The notes beneath the pieces are model-generated. The model saw only the letters and a program-made list of their open reading frames with translations, was not told the origin of the DNA and did not search any database. Positions 24,059-32,800 of a DNA stretch of 64,000 nt are shown in pieces. Numbering within the stretch: the stretch's first letter is position 1; each line of letters begins with the position of its first letter. The position numbers and the translations under genes are program-made. This stretch comes from Streptomyces longhuiensis (GTDB lineage Bacteria; Actinomycetota; Actinomycetes; Streptomycetales; Streptomycetaceae), in the NCBI RefSeq assembly GCF_020616555.1, contig NZ_CP085173.1, positions 8,386,001 to 8,450,000 of the forward strand, given 5' to 3'.

Positions 24059-25630
24059 ATGACGAGCAGAGCCCTGAGCCGTGCCCTCGCCCTGACCATG
24101 ACGATCGCCGCGGCCGGTGTCGCGTACCCCGCCCAGGCCGACGACATCCCCAAGGCGCCCGGTCACCGGCTGGTCGAGCAGTACGCGGGCACACCCGCCG
24201 AGGCGCGTCCCGTGCCGGGGCAGGCGCCGCCGCAGCACCCCTATCTCGCGGCGAACGGCCGCAGCGGCATGCACGCGGACGCGGCCGGCAGCGGCACGTA
24301 CCCCTGGAGCGGGCCGCTGGGGAACGCGCCCACGGCGAGCAGCGAGAAGATGGCCGCGCTCGGCGGTGAATGCGCGACGGTGACCTTCGACAAGGACGGC
24401 CGCATCGTCACCGTCTGCGGCACGTTCACCGGCTTCCTCGTGAAACTGCTCGACCCGCACACCCTCAAGACCCTCGCCGAGTACAAGCTTCCGCAGCGTC
24501 CGTCCACCGTCGAGGCCATCACCCGGCTCGACTTCTCGAAGATCTTCAAGGACACCTCGGGCGGCGCCTACTCGTACCTCGACAACGAGGACCGGCTCGT
24601 CCTCGCCGACTCGCGGCAGCACATCATCAGGCTCGCGCACGAGCAGGTGGCGGACGGCAGTTGGCGCTTCCGCGTGACCGACGACTGGGACCTGACGGGA
24701 CAGGTGCCGCACGACTGCGTGAGCTGGACGAACCTCTACCCGAGCGGCACCTGCGACCCGGTGACCTCGGTGATGCCCGACTGGCAGGGCCGCATCTGGT
24801 GGGTGACACGGCAGGGGCGCGTCGGTACGGTCGATCCGGCCGTCGGCACCGTCAAGTCGATCCAGCTGCCGGGGGAGGAGATCCAGAATTCCTTCTCGGT
24901 GGCAAAGGACGGTGTCTCGATCGTCTCCGACCACGCGCTCTACAGCTTCGAAGCGGCGGCGGACGGCACTCCCAAGGCCGTGTGGCGCCAGACGTACGAC
25001 CGCGGCACGGGCACCAAGCCCGGCTCGGTGAACCAGGGTTCGGGCACCACGCCCGACCTGTTCGGCGCGGGCGGGGACTACGTCGCGATCACCGACAACG
25101 CGGACGACCGCATGAACATCCTGGTCTACCGCCGCGGCCGCGACGTCCCCGACGACCGGCGCCTCGTCTGCAAGGTCCCCGTCTTCGGATCCGGCGCCTC
25201 CACGACCGACAACTCCCTGATCAGCTACGGCAACAGCCTCGTCGTCGAGAACAACTACGGCTACGAGAACATCACCTCGCTCACCTTCGGCCGCTCCGTG
25301 GTCGGTGGCGTGACCCGGGTCGACGTGCGCAAGGACGGCTCGGGCTGCGACACGGTGTGGGAGAGCGAGGTCCGTTCCCCCTCCACGGTCCCCAAACTCT
25401 CCACCGCGAACGGCCTCCTGTACTTCTACACGAAGGACCCCAATTCCCTGGGCGTAGACGCCTGGTACCTCACGGCAGTCGACTTCCGCACGGGCGAACC
25501 CCGCTGGAAGCAACTGGCGGGCACGGGAATCGCCTACGACAACAACTGGGCCCCGGTCACACTCGGCCCGGACGGCACGGCGTACGTGGGGGTCTTCAAC
25601 GGGCTGGTGGCGGTGCGGGACGGCAAGTGA
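24059..25630 (+). CDS. Secreted beta-propeller-like protein
   Basis: A 523-aa protein with a Sec-type signal peptide (ALSRALALTMTIAAAGVAYPAQA) and no other membrane segment. The mature part has repeated blade-like units such as IVTVCGTFTGFLVKLLDPHTLKTL, YSYLDNEDRLVLADSRQ, MPDWQGRIWWVTRQGRVG and LGPDGTAYVGVFNGLVAV, consistent with a six- or seven-bladed propeller of the PQQ/YncE kind. Four or more Cys suggest disulfides. The enzymatic role is not recognised. It is monocistronic. Confidence 0.75.
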   Translation: MTSRALSRALALTMTIAAAGVAYPAQADDIPKAPGHRLVEQYAGTPAEARPVPGQAPPQHPYLAANGRSGMHADAAGSGTYPWSGPLGNAPTASSEKMAALGGECATVTFDKDGRIVTVCGTFTGFLVKLLDPHTLKTLAEYKLPQRPSTVEAITRLDFSKIFKDTSGGAYSYLDNEDRLVLADSRQHIIRLAHEQVADGSWRFRVTDDWDLTGQVPHDCVSWTNLYPSGTCDPVTSVMPDWQGRIWWVTRQGRVGTVDPAVGTVKSIQLPGEEIQNSFSVAKDGVSIVSDHALYSFEAAADGTPKAVWRQTYDRGTGTKPGSVNQGSGTTPDLFGAGGDYVAITDNADDRMNILVYRRGRDVPDDRRLVCKVPVFGSGASTTDNSLISYGNSLVVENNYGYENITSLTFGRSVVGGVTRVDVRKDGSGCDTVWESEVRSPSTVPKLSTANGLLYFYTKDPNSLGVDAWYLTAVDFRTGEPRWKQLAGTGIAYDNNWAPVTLGPDGTAYVGVFNGLVAVRDGK

Positions 25631-25710
25631 GACGCGTGGCGCGCTCCGAGTAGGCTCCTCTCAACAGAATCCAACAGAACCGAACGCATCGGTCGACGGA
25701 GGAGCTCGCT

Positions 25711-26706
25711 GTGAAGGTATTGATCGCCGGAGGCGCCGGATTCATCGGAAGCACGATCGCCTCTGCCTGTCTGGACGCCGGGATCACCCCGGTCGTCCTC
25801 GACAGCCTGGTGACGGGGAGGCGGGAGTTCACCGAAGGGCGCGTGTTCTACGAGGGTGACATCGCGGACGGCACGCTCGTGGACCGCGTCTTCGCCGAGC
25901 ATCCCGACATCGACGCGGTCATCCAGTGCGCGGCCCTGATCGTGGTGCCGGACTCGGTCGCGGATCCGGTGGGCTACTACGAGGCGAACGTGGCGAAGAG
26001 CCTCGACTTCGTCGGTCATCTCCTGCGCAACGGCTGCCCCCGCCTGATCTTCAGCTCCTCCGCCTCGATCTACCGCGCGAACGACGACCTGACCGTGGAC
26101 GAGGAGTCCGCCGTCGAGCCGCTGAGCCCCTACGCCCGCACCAAGGCCGTGTGCGAGGCGATGTTCGCCGACATCGCCGCCACCCGGCCCCTCCGCGTAC
26201 TGTCCCTGCGCTACTTCAACCCGATCGGCGCCGACCCCAAGATGCGCACGGGCCTGCAACTGCCGCGCCCCAGCCACGCCCTGGGCCAGATGATCCTGGC
26301 CCAGGAGGACGGCGTGCCGTTCCGGGTCACCGGCACCGACTACCCGACCCGCGACGGCTCGGGGATCCGGGACTACGTGCATGTCTGGGACCTGGCCGCC
26401 GCCCATCTGGCAGCCCTGCGGACCTTCGACACCCTCCTCACCGGGACGACCACGTCCACCGTCGTCAACCTCGGCACCGGCACGGGCACCACCGTGCGTG
26501 AACTCCTCGACGCCTTCAACAGCGTGACGGACGCGCCGATCGCGTCCGTCGACACCGCGCGCCGGCCCGGTGACGTCGTGGGGGCCTGGACGCGCAGCGA
26601 CCGGGCGAAGGAGCTGCTCGGGTGGCAGCCCCGGTACTCGGTCGCCGACGGCATCCGCGACTCCCTCCGGTGGGCGGCGCTCCGGGGCGAGATCCTGGCC
26701 GGGTAG
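25711..26706 (+). CDS. galE: UDP-glucose 4-epimerase
   Basis: An NAD-dependent epimerase, 331 aa, interconverting UDP-glucose and UDP-galactose. Rossmann motif GGAGFIGST lies at residues 7-15, the catalytic Ser/Tyr/Lys set in FSSSASIYR and PLSPYARTKAVCE (about 112-150), and RYFNPIGADP and RDGSGIRDYVHVWDLA follow as in GalE. The start is a GTG with CGGAGGAGC upstream. Its stop lies 10 bases from the convergent glycosidase gene. The preceding gap contains a small CAACAGAA direct repeat. Confidence 0.88.
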   Translation: MKVLIAGGAGFIGSTIASACLDAGITPVVLDSLVTGRREFTEGRVFYEGDIADGTLVDRVFAEHPDIDAVIQCAALIVVPDSVADPVGYYEANVAKSLDFVGHLLRNGCPRLIFSSSASIYRANDDLTVDEESAVEPLSPYARTKAVCEAMFADIAATRPLRVLSLRYFNPIGADPKMRTGLQLPRPSHALGQMILAQEDGVPFRVTGTDYPTRDGSGIRDYVHVWDLAAAHLAALRTFDTLLTGTTTSTVVNLGTGTGTTVRELLDAFNSVTDAPIASVDTARRPGDVVGAWTRSDRAKELLGWQPRYSVADGIRDSLRWAALRGEILAG

Positions 26707-26716
26707 AGCGCCGCGG

Positions 26717-27949
26717 TCAGCCCTGCGAGAAGACCCCGATCCCGTTCGCGACAGCCCGCTCCGGGGGGTCCGTCGGGTGGTTCCTCACGGTGGTCGTCGC
26801 GGCGCCCGGATCCCTCGTGACCAGGGTCGACGAGCCACCGCCGTCCAGACTGAAGGCATCGTCCGCGCCCAATGCGCGCATGGCGTCGGCGACTTCCGCG
26901 ATGGTCAGGCCCGTGCGGTACTGCGGCGCGCCGTCGAGGGCCAGGAGGTACAGGCGGCGGCCGTCGGCCGTGGCGCCCGCGGCGGTGCGGACCGCGGCCG
27001 TCCTGTCGTCGAGGCCGGGCAGCGGTGCGCCGTCCCGCAGTACGGGGTAGCAGCCGACCGCGAACCGGTAGGGAACGTGTGACGTCGCCGCCACCAGGCG
27101 GTGCGTGATCCGGACGCGGTCGCCCTCGGACAGCTTCCGCAGCTCCTGCGCGCCCGCCTCGCGCCCCACGAGGACGGTGGTGCCGGACGCGATGGGCCCG
27201 CTGCCGGGAGTGTCGGCCGACGAGACGACGCGCCCGTGGCGCACCGTCACCTCGTAGGTGTCCGTGCTGCACGGCGCGGCCCGGTTCGTGTCGGTGCCGC
27301 AGGTGGCGCGCACCCGCGACACGGCGCCCCAGTCAGGGGTGAACGCGCCGACCGAGCCGACCGGCAGGGCGTACTGGTTGAGACCGCCGAGCGGGAGTCG
27401 CCGGCCGTCCGCGTCGACCGATCCTTCGAGGGTCATGCGGTCGAGCCGGACCCGGTGGTCCACGCCCACGCCGAGCACGTCCTCGGTGGTGGTGCCGGGC
27501 GGGAGCGCCGGGCCGAAGCGCTGGCCGTTCGGCACGGCGGACTTGAGCGTCCGGCCGTGCGCGACGGCCGGACCGACGGAGGCGCCGGTGGCCTCCACGC
27601 TGGGGTGCTGGGACTCGGTGATGTTGAAGAAGTCGCCGTTGACGCCGCCGACCGCGCCGCTCGCGTCGGCCAGCGAGGAGACGGTGGCCCGGGCGCCGAC
27701 CGCGTCCGGGTGCAGCAGATCGACCCGCACCCGCGCGTCGCGCAGGTCGACGCTCAGCACATGGGCGTGCGTGAGGCCCTTCGCCGCGGGGATGTCGAAC
27801 TCCTCGTACGTGACGCCCGGGGCGATCGCCGTGCCGCCGCCCTCCGCGCCGCTGGCCGGCGCCGCCCCGGCGAGAACGGTGCAGGCCAGCGCGCCGAATG
27901 CGGCGCAGGCCGCCAGGGCCGATCGGTAGCGTCCGTCGCGATGTCTCAC
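26717..27949 (-). CDS. Secreted phosphodiester glycosidase (NAGPA domain)
   Basis: A 410-aa exported protein with a signal peptide (SALAACAAFGALACTVLAGAAPASG). The C-terminal domain matches the NAGPA family (N-acetylglucosamine-1-phosphodiester alpha-N-acetylglucosaminidase): AVGGVNGDFFNI near residue 100, RFAVGCYPVLRDG near 310, RLYLLALDGAPQYRTGLTIAE near 345, and the hallmark LGADDAFSLDGGGSSTLV near 370. It probably cleaves sugars linked by phosphodiesters, for example in teichoic or capsular polymers. It is convergent with galE. Confidence 0.85.
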   Translation of the reverse strand: MRHRDGRYRSALAACAAFGALACTVLAGAAPASGAEGGGTAIAPGVTYEEFDIPAAKGLTHAHVLSVDLRDARVRVDLLHPDAVGARATVSSLADASGAVGGVNGDFFNITESQHPSVEATGASVGPAVAHGRTLKSAVPNGQRFGPALPPGTTTEDVLGVGVDHRVRLDRMTLEGSVDADGRRLPLGGLNQYALPVGSVGAFTPDWGAVSRVRATCGTDTNRAAPCSTDTYEVTVRHGRVVSSADTPGSGPIASGTTVLVGREAGAQELRKLSEGDRVRITHRLVAATSHVPYRFAVGCYPVLRDGAPLPGLDDRTAAVRTAAGATADGRRLYLLALDGAPQYRTGLTIAEVADAMRALGADDAFSLDGGGSSTLVTRDPGAATTTVRNHPTDPPERAVANGIGVFSQG

Positions 27950-28023
27950 GTGACCCCCTGCTGTCCGTGTAACTCACCCCTGTCACAGGCGAGTTCACCA
28001 GACGCAGGAGGGCACGTCGATGG

Positions 28024-28383
28024 CTAGGCGCCGACCAGCCGGGAACGGATCAGGAAACGTACACCTTCGGGTGCCTCCAGGGAGAAGCCACTGCCGCGGC
28101 CCTCGACCACGTCGACGATCAGCCGCGTGTGGCTCCACACCTCGAACTGGCTCTTCGACATCCAGAACGCGACCGGCTCCGCGACGCCCTCCACGGTCAG
28201 GGACGCGAGCCGCACATCACTGCCGCCCGTGCGGAACTCGCCCTCCGGATAGCACATGGGAGCGCTGCCGTCGCAGCACCCGCCGGACTGATGGAACATC
28301 AGGGGCCCATGGGCCGCACGCAGCCGCCGCAGCAGATCGGCGGCCGCCGGGGTCAGCTCCACACGCGGGGCCTCGTCACTCAC
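28024..28383 (-). CDS. DUF779 domain protein
   Basis: A 119-aa protein. HQSGGCCDGSAPMCYPEGEF (residues 31-50) carries the clustered Cys of DUF779, and FWMSKSQFEVWSHTRLIVDVV is the conserved core. DUF779 genes are usually next to aldehyde dehydrogenase genes; none is adjacent here. It starts with GTG, with AAGGAG upstream. Its role is unknown, possibly a metal- or thiol-dependent accessory factor. Confidence 0.82.
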   Translation of the reverse strand: MSDEAPRVELTPAAADLLRRLRAAHGPLMFHQSGGCCDGSAPMCYPEGEFRTGGSDVRLASLTVEGVAEPVAFWMSKSQFEVWSHTRLIVDVVEGRGSGFSLEAPEGVRFLIRSRLVGA

Positions 28384-28475
28384 GGCAGGCTCCTTCCGTA
28401 GGACGGTGTCGCGGGGCCACAGTCAACTCCCCGCTACGTTGCAGGAAGGTTGCGCCCCGCGCCAGGCCCCGGGAT

Positions 28476-29291
28476 CTATGAAGCCTCGGGGACCAGCCGT
28501 TCGCGCAGGAAGGACACGACGCGTTCGCGGGCGGCGAGCGCCGGGTTGCCCGGCTCCTCGCGCACCTCCGCGGTGAGCACAGCGTGCGCGGTCCTGGCGA
28601 AGCCGCCCGCGTTGCCCGGGGACGAGTCCAGTTCGATGACCTCGAACGCGTCGCCGAGGTGCGCGCGCAGCGTGCGGAACCGCTGGTCGGGCACCGCTCT
28701 GTCCTCGCTGAAGCGCAGTCCGAGCACGCACAGGCCGGACTCCTTGGAGCGGCTGACGACCGTGTCGAACTCGGCGCGGGACAGGCCCGGGTCGACACGC
28801 CGCGCCCCGCTGACCGGGAAGGGGACCGACGGCTGGCTGAGCACGGGCGCGAGCACGACGTCGTCCACCGCGGCCGCGAGCGCGAAGCCTCCGGTGAAGC
28901 ACATGCCGATGACGCCGACGCCGGGACCCGGTGTGCGCGCCGCGAGATCGCGGGCCAGCGCGCGCAGATAGTCCGAGATCGGCCGGCGCGCGTTCGTGGC
29001 GAAGGCGCGGAACTCGGAGGCGACGCAGAGCCGGGCCACGGTCTTCAGCGCGTAGCCGACGGACTCCGCACGGCCCGGCTCGCCGAACGGGGAGGGGATC
29101 GCGACCGTGAACCCCTGCGCCACCAGATGGTCGGCGAGGCCGAGCACGGCGGGTGTGATACCGGGGATCTCCGGGATCAGCACGACACCGGGACCACTGC
29201 CCTTCTCGTACACGTCGTAGGTCAGCCCGGCGCCCGTGAACGGTGCCTTCTGCCAGCCGGTGAGATCAGAGGTCGGTGCCGATCCGGTCAC
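28476..29291 (-). CDS. Dienelactone hydrolase family protein
   Basis: An alpha/beta hydrolase, 271 aa, acting on dienelactones or related esters in the cytoplasm. GVVLIPEIPGITP near residue 34 is the typical DLH N-terminal motif containing the substrate-binding Glu. The nucleophile elbow is GMCFTGG, with Cys instead of Ser, as in true DLHs. A C-terminal His is less obvious: GFARTAH near 235 may be it. It has no linked aromatic-degradation genes. Confidence 0.85.
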   Translation of the reverse strand: MTGSAPTSDLTGWQKAPFTGAGLTYDVYEKGSGPGVVLIPEIPGITPAVLGLADHLVAQGFTVAIPSPFGEPGRAESVGYALKTVARLCVASEFRAFATNARRPISDYLRALARDLAARTPGPGVGVIGMCFTGGFALAAAVDDVVLAPVLSQPSVPFPVSGARRVDPGLSRAEFDTVVSRSKESGLCVLGLRFSEDRAVPDQRFRTLRAHLGDAFEVIELDSSPGNAGGFARTAHAVLTAEVREEPGNPALAARERVVSFLRERLVPEAS

Positions 29292-29342
29292 GACGCTTCT
29301 CCTTGGACTCCAGTGAGCAACGAGCGGGCGTGGCCCACGATC

Positions 29343-29906
29343 TCACGCGGCGAACGCCGAGATCTTCAGTGTGTCCGAAAGGATCTGCCACACCGCCAGG
29401 GCGAACAGCCCGCTCACCACGCTGCAGCCGTTGGTGCAGGTCGTCGCCTCGTCGTACCAGGCGCGCACGGTCAGGAAGTGCATGCCGAGGGTCCGCGAGA
29501 AGGAGAACCGGATGTGGAGACCCTCCCCGAGGCTGTGTCCCGGCAGCGTGGTGATCTGGAAGTAGGTGCGCCCCACGCGCTCGACGGCCACGGGATTGTC
29601 GCCCACCAGCGAACACCGATCGCCCTGCCGGACGGGTCCCCGGCAGCCGCTGCCGGCCACGGGGAACAGCCAGAAGTGGCGCGTGAGCTGGGACCGGACG
29701 TCGTGCGGGGTGGTGAACGGATGCAGTCCGAGGCTGAAGTTGTACTCGTACAGCCAGTTCACCCCGGGGCACGGGTAGGCGTCGGTGCCGCACTCCGCGC
29801 GGCGGCTCTCGGCGTGGGCGACGGGTGACTGCGGCCCGGTGACGAGGACGCTCCCCAGGACGACCGCCAGCACGGCCCGCGCCCACGTGAGACGCCGCAT
29901 GCGCAC
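29343..29906 (-). CDS. Secreted hypothetical protein
   Basis: A 187-aa protein with a signal peptide (ARAVLAVVLGSVLVTGPQSPVAHA). The mature part has six Cys (CGTDAYPC, GCRGP, RCSL, TTCTNGC), which suggests disulfides, and ends in a mildly hydrophobic helix (GLFALAVWQILSD). No family is recognised. It lies 51 bases downstream-convergent in spacing with the dienelactone hydrolase start, on the same strand, and could be cotranscribed with it. Confidence 0.65.
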   Translation of the reverse strand: MRMRRLTWARAVLAVVLGSVLVTGPQSPVAHAESRRAECGTDAYPCPGVNWLYEYNFSLGLHPFTTPHDVRSQLTRHFWLFPVAGSGCRGPVRQGDRCSLVGDNPVAVERVGRTYFQITTLPGHSLGEGLHIRFSFSRTLGMHFLTVRAWYDEATTCTNGCSVVSGLFALAVWQILSDTLKISAFAA

Positions 29907-30029
29907 TCCCTACGTCCTCACGGCCGGATCATCCACGTAAAGCACCATAAGTGGGACGGGGTGGGGGCGGGTGGCGCAGTGGGGCAGTCGGCCCAAGGCT
30001 CGTGTCGGTGGGTCAGGTCCAGGGCCCGC

Positions 30030-31049
30030 TCACCGGTCCGTCGGTTGTGTCTGCAGGCCCAGGCGTACGGCGCGGGGTGTGGCGCCCCACCAGCGGCGGC
30101 AGCAGCGGTTGAGGGCCGACTGCTCGGAGAGGCCGATGAGCAGGGCGACCTGGCCGAGGGGGAGGTCGGTGGCGGTGAGGTAGCGGTGGGCGGCGGAGCG
30201 GCGCTCCTCGTCGATGACTTCGGCGAACGTCGTGCCCGCCGCGCGCAGCCGCCGCTGGAGGGTCCGCGGATGGACGTTGAGCAGGCCGGCGACGGCCCCG
30301 ATCTCGGGCGACGACGTGCCGAGCGACTGCTCGACGACGGCCCGGACGCTGCCCACGACGTCCGCCGGCTCCTTCGGCAGCTGCTCGTCGAGGTAGGCGA
30401 GCGCGAGGTGACGCAGCTGTGAGTTGCCGCCGCCGAGCGACCGGTTGGCCAGGCTCAGGGGGACGCGCAGCAGCGCCGCCGGACGGTCGGCCTTGACGGG
30501 TACGCCGAAGAAGTCCTCGTACACGGACAACGGGGCGAGCAGAGGGTGGGGGAGTTCCACGGAGCCCAGTCCGTACGGGCCGACCAGATATCCGATGGCG
30601 CGGTGTATGAAGCCGAGGGAGAGGTCGATGCCCTGCGGCGGTGCCATGACCCCCTCGCGCACGCCGTAGCGCAGCGCGGCCATTCCCGGAGTGCCGTACG
30701 GATCGGGTTCGAGGCTGAGATGCACCGAGCGGGCGTGGACGAAGAGGTAGCGGGTCGTGCATTCCAGGGCGTCGCCGAGGGTGTCGGAGTTCTGGATGGC
30801 GAGGGCCAGGGCGCCGAGCATGCCCAGGTCCTGCCGGGCGGCGATGCGCAGCCCGAGGTCGGCGCAGCCGAGGTCCGCGGCGGCGAGTTCGAGCACCGCT
30901 GCCATCGCCTCCTCCGGCACCAGGAGGTCGTCCACGTCGAGCGCGGCCGGTGGGCAACCCGCCTGCCGGGCGTACGAGTCGGCGTCACCGCCGAGCTCCG
31001 CCACCGTGGCGCGGAAGCCGCGCAGCCCCGCCGATCTGATCACGGACAT
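30030..31049 (-). CDS. AraC-family regulator of the adjacent monooxygenase
   Basis: A 339-aa activator-type protein. The N-terminal arabinose-binding-like domain (PF12625 type) spans about 30-220 (LVPEEAMAAVLELAAADLGCADLGL). The C-terminal AraC helix-turn-helix follows (IGAVAGLLNVHPRTLQRRL and LGQVALLIGLSEQSALNRCCRRWWGATPRAVR). The ATG at 31049 is chosen because the longer frame to 31121 would overlap the start of the divergent gene. Two direct repeats lie between the two genes. Its effector may be the ketone or cyclic substrate of the monooxygenase. Confidence 0.86.
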   Translation of the reverse strand: MSVIRSAGLRGFRATVAELGGDADSYARQAGCPPAALDVDDLLVPEEAMAAVLELAAADLGCADLGLRIAARQDLGMLGALALAIQNSDTLGDALECTTRYLFVHARSVHLSLEPDPYGTPGMAALRYGVREGVMAPPQGIDLSLGFIHRAIGYLVGPYGLGSVELPHPLLAPLSVYEDFFGVPVKADRPAALLRVPLSLANRSLGGGNSQLRHLALAYLDEQLPKEPADVVGSVRAVVEQSLGTSSPEIGAVAGLLNVHPRTLQRRLRAAGTTFAEVIDEERRSAAHRYLTATDLPLGQVALLIGLSEQSALNRCCRRWWGATPRAVRLGLQTQPTDR

Positions 31050-31050
31050 G

Positions 31051-31085
31051 TCGTCCAGGGTCAAAGATCTGTCGTCCCAGGTCAA
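31051..31085. promoter_or_regulatory. AraC-type direct repeats upstream of the monooxygenase
   Basis: TCGTCCAGGGTCAA (31051-31064) and TCGTCCCAGGTCAA (31072-31085) match at 12 of 14 bases and start exactly 21 bp apart, two helical turns. This spacing is characteristic of AraC-family I1/I2 half-sites. They lie directly before the monooxygenase start and after the regulator start. Confidence 0.65.
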
Positions 31086-31119
31086 TTCCTGAGGGGTGTG
31101 CTTCCCGACACTGGGAGAC

Positions 31120-32685
31120 ATGACGCACACCGCAGACTCCAGCACCGCCGGCGCCGGCGCCCCGGCCGAGCACATCGACGTGGTGATCGTGGGCGCCGGC
31201 CTGTCCGGTGTCGGCGCCGCGTACCGGCTCCGGACCGAGTGCCCGGAACGCTCGTACGCGATCGTCGAGGCGCGGCAGTCCATGGGCGGGACCTGGGACC
31301 TGTTCCGCTACCCGGGCGTGCGCTCGGACTCCGACATGTTCACGCTGGGCTACCCGTTCAAGCCCTGGCGCGACCGCAAGGTGCTCGCCGACGGCGGGTC
31401 GATCCTGAGCTACATCAAGGAGACGGCGGCCGAGTTCGGCATCGACCGCCGGATCCGCTACGGGACCAAGGTGATCGCCGCCGACTGGTCGACGGAGACG
31501 GCGCGCTGGACCGTGACGCTGGAGCGCACCGACGAGGACGGCCACCGCACGCTGTCCACCCTCACCTGCGACTTCCTCTACTCCTGCGCGGGCTACTACG
31601 ACTACGACCAGGGGCACACCCCCGAGTTCGAGGGCGCCGACTCCTTCTCCGGCACGGTCGTCCACCCGCAGTTCTGGCCCGAGGACCTGGACCACGCGGG
31701 CAAGCGCGTCGTCGTCATCGGCAGCGGCGCCACCGCCGTCACGCTGGTCCCCGCGATGGCGCGGAGCGCCGCCCACGTCACCATGCTCCAGCGCTCCCCG
31801 ACCTGGATCAGCTCGCTGCCCTCGCGCGACAGACTCGCCGACGGCATCCGCGCCGCCCTGCCCGCGGGAGCGGCCCACCGGGTGGTGCGCAGCAAGAACA
31901 TCCTGTTCGCCATCGGCGTCTACCAGTTCTGCCGGCGCAGCCCGAAGGTGGCACGGCGCGTGCTCACCGGGCTCAACAAGCGCATCGTCCAGGACGACCG
32001 GCTGGTCGACGAGCACCTGACGCCGTCGTACGACCCGTGGGACCAGCGGCTGTGCGCGGTGCCCGACGCGGACCTGTTCAAGGCCCTCAAGTCGGGTGAC
32101 GCCGAGATCGTCACCGACCACATCGACCGCTTCGTCCCCGAAGGCATCCGCCTGAAGTCGGGGCGCGTCGTCGAGGCCGACATCATCGTGTCCGCGACCG
32201 GACTCAAGCTCCTCGCCTTCGGCGGCATCGCGCCGCGTGTCGACGGTGAACCCGTCCCCCTGAACCGGCAGTTCGTGTGGCGCGGCGCGATGATGACCGG
32301 CGTCCCCAACTTCGCGGTGTGCATCGGCTACACCAACGCCTCCTGGACGCTGCGCGCCGACCTCACGTCCCGGCTGGTGTGCAAGGTGCTCAATCACATG
32401 CGCCGCCACGACTACGCGGCGGTGGAGCCGAGGCCGACGGGCGCCCTGAACGAGCGCCCGCTGCTCGACCTCGCCTCCGGCTACGTGAAGCGCTCCATCG
32501 ACGCGTTCCCCCGGCAGGGCGACCGCAGCCCGTGGAAGGTCCGGCAGAACTACGTGCTCGACGCCGCGTCGACCATGCGCACCAACCTGCACCGGACGCT
32601 GGCCCCCACCCCGGCGTCCACGGTCCGCGCGGCCCGCGGCCGCATGGGCAAGGAGCAGGTCGAGGCGGCGACGCCGGCAGGGTGA
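31120..32685 (+). CDS. Baeyer-Villiger-type flavin monooxygenase
   Basis: An FAD/NADPH-dependent oxygenase converting ketones to esters or lactones; 521 aa. FAD motif VVIVGAGLSGVGAAYRL lies near residue 20 and GGTWDLFRYPGVRSDSD follows. The Baeyer-Villiger fingerprint FSGTVVHPQFWP lies near 176 and the NADPH motif VIGSGATAV near 202. TGGGAG precedes the ATG. It is transcribed away from its likely AraC regulator and followed by a pair of direct repeats with no gene. Confidence 0.9.
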   Translation: MTHTADSSTAGAGAPAEHIDVVIVGAGLSGVGAAYRLRTECPERSYAIVEARQSMGGTWDLFRYPGVRSDSDMFTLGYPFKPWRDRKVLADGGSILSYIKETAAEFGIDRRIRYGTKVIAADWSTETARWTVTLERTDEDGHRTLSTLTCDFLYSCAGYYDYDQGHTPEFEGADSFSGTVVHPQFWPEDLDHAGKRVVVIGSGATAVTLVPAMARSAAHVTMLQRSPTWISSLPSRDRLADGIRAALPAGAAHRVVRSKNILFAIGVYQFCRRSPKVARRVLTGLNKRIVQDDRLVDEHLTPSYDPWDQRLCAVPDADLFKALKSGDAEIVTDHIDRFVPEGIRLKSGRVVEADIIVSATGLKLLAFGGIAPRVDGEPVPLNRQFVWRGAMMTGVPNFAVCIGYTNASWTLRADLTSRLVCKVLNHMRRHDYAAVEPRPTGALNERPLLDLASGYVKRSIDAFPRQGDRSPWKVRQNYVLDAASTMRTNLHRTLAPTPASTVRAARGRMGKEQVEAATPAG

Positions 32686-32709
32686 CGCGTCGCTGTCCAC
32701 ACGCCGCCT

Positions 32710-32769
32710 CCTGTACGGGACGGTGACGAACCGCGGTTCACGTGCCGACCCCTGTACGGCACGGTGACG
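32710..32769 (+). repeat. Pair of 19-bp direct repeats, 41 bp apart
   Basis: CCTGTACGGGACGGTGACG (32710-32728) and CCTGTACGGCACGGTGACG (32751-32769) differ at one base. They occupy most of the 115-base gap between the monooxygenase stop and the convergent decarboxylase stop. Their role is unknown. Confidence 0.8.
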
Positions 32770-32800
32770 CGCCCCGCCGCCGAGCGGCCTCGCGCTCGGA

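Noticed and set aside
30030..31283. Longer AraC-regulator reading frame starting upstream of 31049
   Set aside because: It would run through the promoter region and into the start of the divergent monooxygenase gene.
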